From positions 22,116 through 86,115 of the forward strand of contig CAMNRM010000014.1 in NCBI GenBank assembly GCA_946553025.1: a stretch of 64,000 nucleotides of DNA, written 5' to 3'. The stretch's first letter is position 1; each line of letters opens with the position of its first letter. The notes below the pieces were generated by a model. That model was given only the letters and a program-made list of their open reading frames with translations, was not told the origin of the DNA and made no database searches. Shown in pieces: positions 62,615-64,000 of this stretch. The translations under genes and the position numbers were made by a program. Origin of the DNA: an uncultured Clostridium sp. (GTDB lineage: Bacteria; Bacillota; Clostridia; Lachnospirales; Lachnospiraceae).

Positions 62615-62751
62615 AGGCCCCTCCTGTCGCTTACGGTTTCTCTGTACTGTTTCCCCGCTGCAGTTTCCCGCAAACTCTTTTCTGTTATGATAATTCGATT
62701 ATAGCATGTATCTGCCGTATTGACTAGATATTGTTCACATCCATAAACCGG

Positions 62752-62929
62752 GGGGTACAGTTCACGGGGGTGCGTAGGCGGGGGCATGTTCCGTGAGGAA
62801 TCCCCTCAAAAAACACCGGCGCTTAACGAGGTCTTTTCGAGTTTAGCGTCCGCTGTGTTCTTTTGCGGAGCGAGAGCGTGGTGACGACGGAATATGCCCC
62901 CACCGCAGCACACCCGTGAACTGTACCCC
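62752..62929. repeat. Structured repeat element, copy 2
   Basis: The core (62777-62904) matches the element at 23636-23760. Here it is enclosed by outer perfect 17-bp arms, GGGGTACAGTTCACGGG and CCCGTGAACTGTACCCC, giving a 178-bp nested inverted repeat that fills most of the 331-base gap. Confidence 0.88.
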
Positions 62930-62945
62930 TGGGGGTTTTATTCTA

Positions 62946-63974
62946 TCATTTTCTTTCCCCTTCCCCCTGAAAAACTCCTGCGGAAAAAAGCCCAATCAGG
63001 GCAACCATCACCCCGGTAGGAAGCAGTACAAGATAAACCTTTTCTCTGCATCCATCAAACCACACGCCGTACACCATCTGTCCAAGAGGCTGGGCGCACA
63101 AGGTTATTGCCGAGGTGTAGGCCATCACCTTTCCAAGCATGTGTTCCGGCGTATTCTGCTGGATAATGGATACCGCAAAAATAGAAAAAATACTGATTGC
63201 CGCCTGCATACCACAAAATGCAGCTACATTTGCCATATATCGAATCATCGCCCCTGACGGAAAAAGAAATATAACCCCGGCAGGAAGAATACAAAGGCCA
63301 ATTGCTGCAAGTACAGACGGTAATCTGCGGTTTTCAAGCTTCCCCGTAAGAATGCCCGCGGCAATGCTTCCCGCAATCGTTGCCACAGCCAGCGCACTTT
63401 CTGCCCCTCCATAGTATCTTGCATCCAGTCCAAGGATTGTCCGCACGATAAAAGGAAGCCCCACCAGCGCAATTCCCATAACAAAAAAACGCGCAAGTGC
63501 CGCCAGAAGCAGAATTTTTATTATCGATGGCTGCTCCCTGGTGATAAACCGGATACTGCTGAAAAAATCCTCCTTTATCGTGGAGAAAAACCTTCCCGAA
63601 GCATCCCTGACCTGCATCTTCAGTTTGATAAAACATTCAAAAAATGCCGTAATAAAAAAGCATAAAACACTCGCATACATCACCGGCTTTAAGCCAAATG
63701 CAGCATACAAAATACCGCCCAAAAGAGGCGCAGTCAGATAGGAAACCGACACCACCTGGTTGACCACAGCATTTCCCCGGATCACATTATCGCCCTTTAG
63801 CATCTGCGGAATGCACGCCTGTACCGTGGGCGTTTCAAACGCTCCCAAAACAGAAAGCACCACAAGCAGACCGCGAATCACGGCAAGGGCATTCTCCTCC
63901 GATAAAATAACGGCAGCGCCCAAAACCGATACTCCGGTTAAACTGTCTAGTATAACATTTTTTAAATAACTGGA
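62946..63974 (-). pseudogene. MFS transporter lacking its N-terminal helices
   Basis: The protein matches the C-terminal three-quarters of an MFS_3-type exporter: LGAFETPTVQACIPQML, FVMGIALVGLPFIVRTIL, NTPEHMLGKVMAY. It begins at KNVILDSLTGVSVLGAA, which normally falls around residue 80. A TAG at 63975-63977 is in frame just before, and no good start is present. Either a rearrangement cut the gene here, or a frame break separates a 5' part lying outside. Confidence 0.65.
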
Positions 63975-63999
63975 CTAAATATATGTTTCGTAGTATAAT
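63971..63999 (+). promoter_or_regulatory. Rightward promoter at the window edge
   Basis: TGGACT and a perfect TATAAT are 17 bases apart, reading out of the window. It lies exactly where the MFS gene is broken, so it may belong to an inserted element or gene beyond 64000. Confidence 0.5.
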
Positions 64000-64000
64000 G

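Overview
The window looks like chromosome of a gut Clostridia, most likely Lachnospiraceae. The signs are strong AGGAGG-type ribosome binding sites, low to moderate GC, a BMP-type nucleoside ABC transporter, several AAA-ATPase/PD-(D/E)XK paralogues, and an RpiR/PTS/GH38 sugar locus. Genus cannot be fixed from the sequence. I see no rRNA, tRNA or CRISPR array.

Positions 1-12,360 are visibly AT-rich and form one leftward glycan and surface-protein island. A membrane-anchored protein and a secreted Ser/Thr-rich protein come first, then a hairpin, then glycosyltransferases, an RgpF-like protein, a UDP-sugar dehydrogenase, FkbM and other methyltransferases, and a CBS-acyltransferase gene broken by an in-frame stop. 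Five of these proteins carry the same small 'GAG' Rossmann-like module in different positions.

Positions 12,400-20,450 are an accessory/defence stretch. It holds a TnpB-like protein whose three RuvC acidic residues all appear to be replaced (a candidate RNA-guided repressor) with a structured 3' region and two near-palindromic upstream sites; a HicAB toxin-antitoxin pair; a HipA-like kinase with a small partner; and a Septu (PtuA-PtuB) system flanked by 156-bp direct repeats made from the end of a tfoX-like gene. Truncated AAA-ATPase genes close the stretch.

Positions 20,650-30,220 are nucleoside metabolism: deoD, a BMP lipoprotein, a nucleoside ABC transporter, a YjjI glycyl-radical enzyme and a LacI regulator with a perfect palindromic operator beside its promoter. 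Positions 30,380-36,400 are a rightward signalling operon: metallo-beta-lactamase-fold protein, GAF/HD-GYP phosphodiesterase, FecR-domain lipoprotein and CHASE2 adenylate/guanylate cyclase.

Positions 36,400-47,140 hold three full-length AAA-ATPase/PD-(D/E)XK paralogues showing tandem duplication and gene conversion, interleaved with an ECF sigma/anti-sigma/clostripain operon, a 32-residue membrane peptide and a deleted Schlafen-type regulator. Positions 47,140-53,920 are a Dlt-like cell-envelope operon (ACP, MBOAT, DltD-like, adenylation enzyme) between a transglutaminase-like protein and an M15 peptidase. Positions 54,210-59,670 are an RpiR-controlled PTS plus GH38 alpha-mannosidase locus resembling mngAB. 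The right end carries MATE, amidohydrolase and a 5'-truncated MFS gene. A 125-128 bp structured repeat occurs twice (23.6 and 62.8 kb), with compensatory base changes between the copies.
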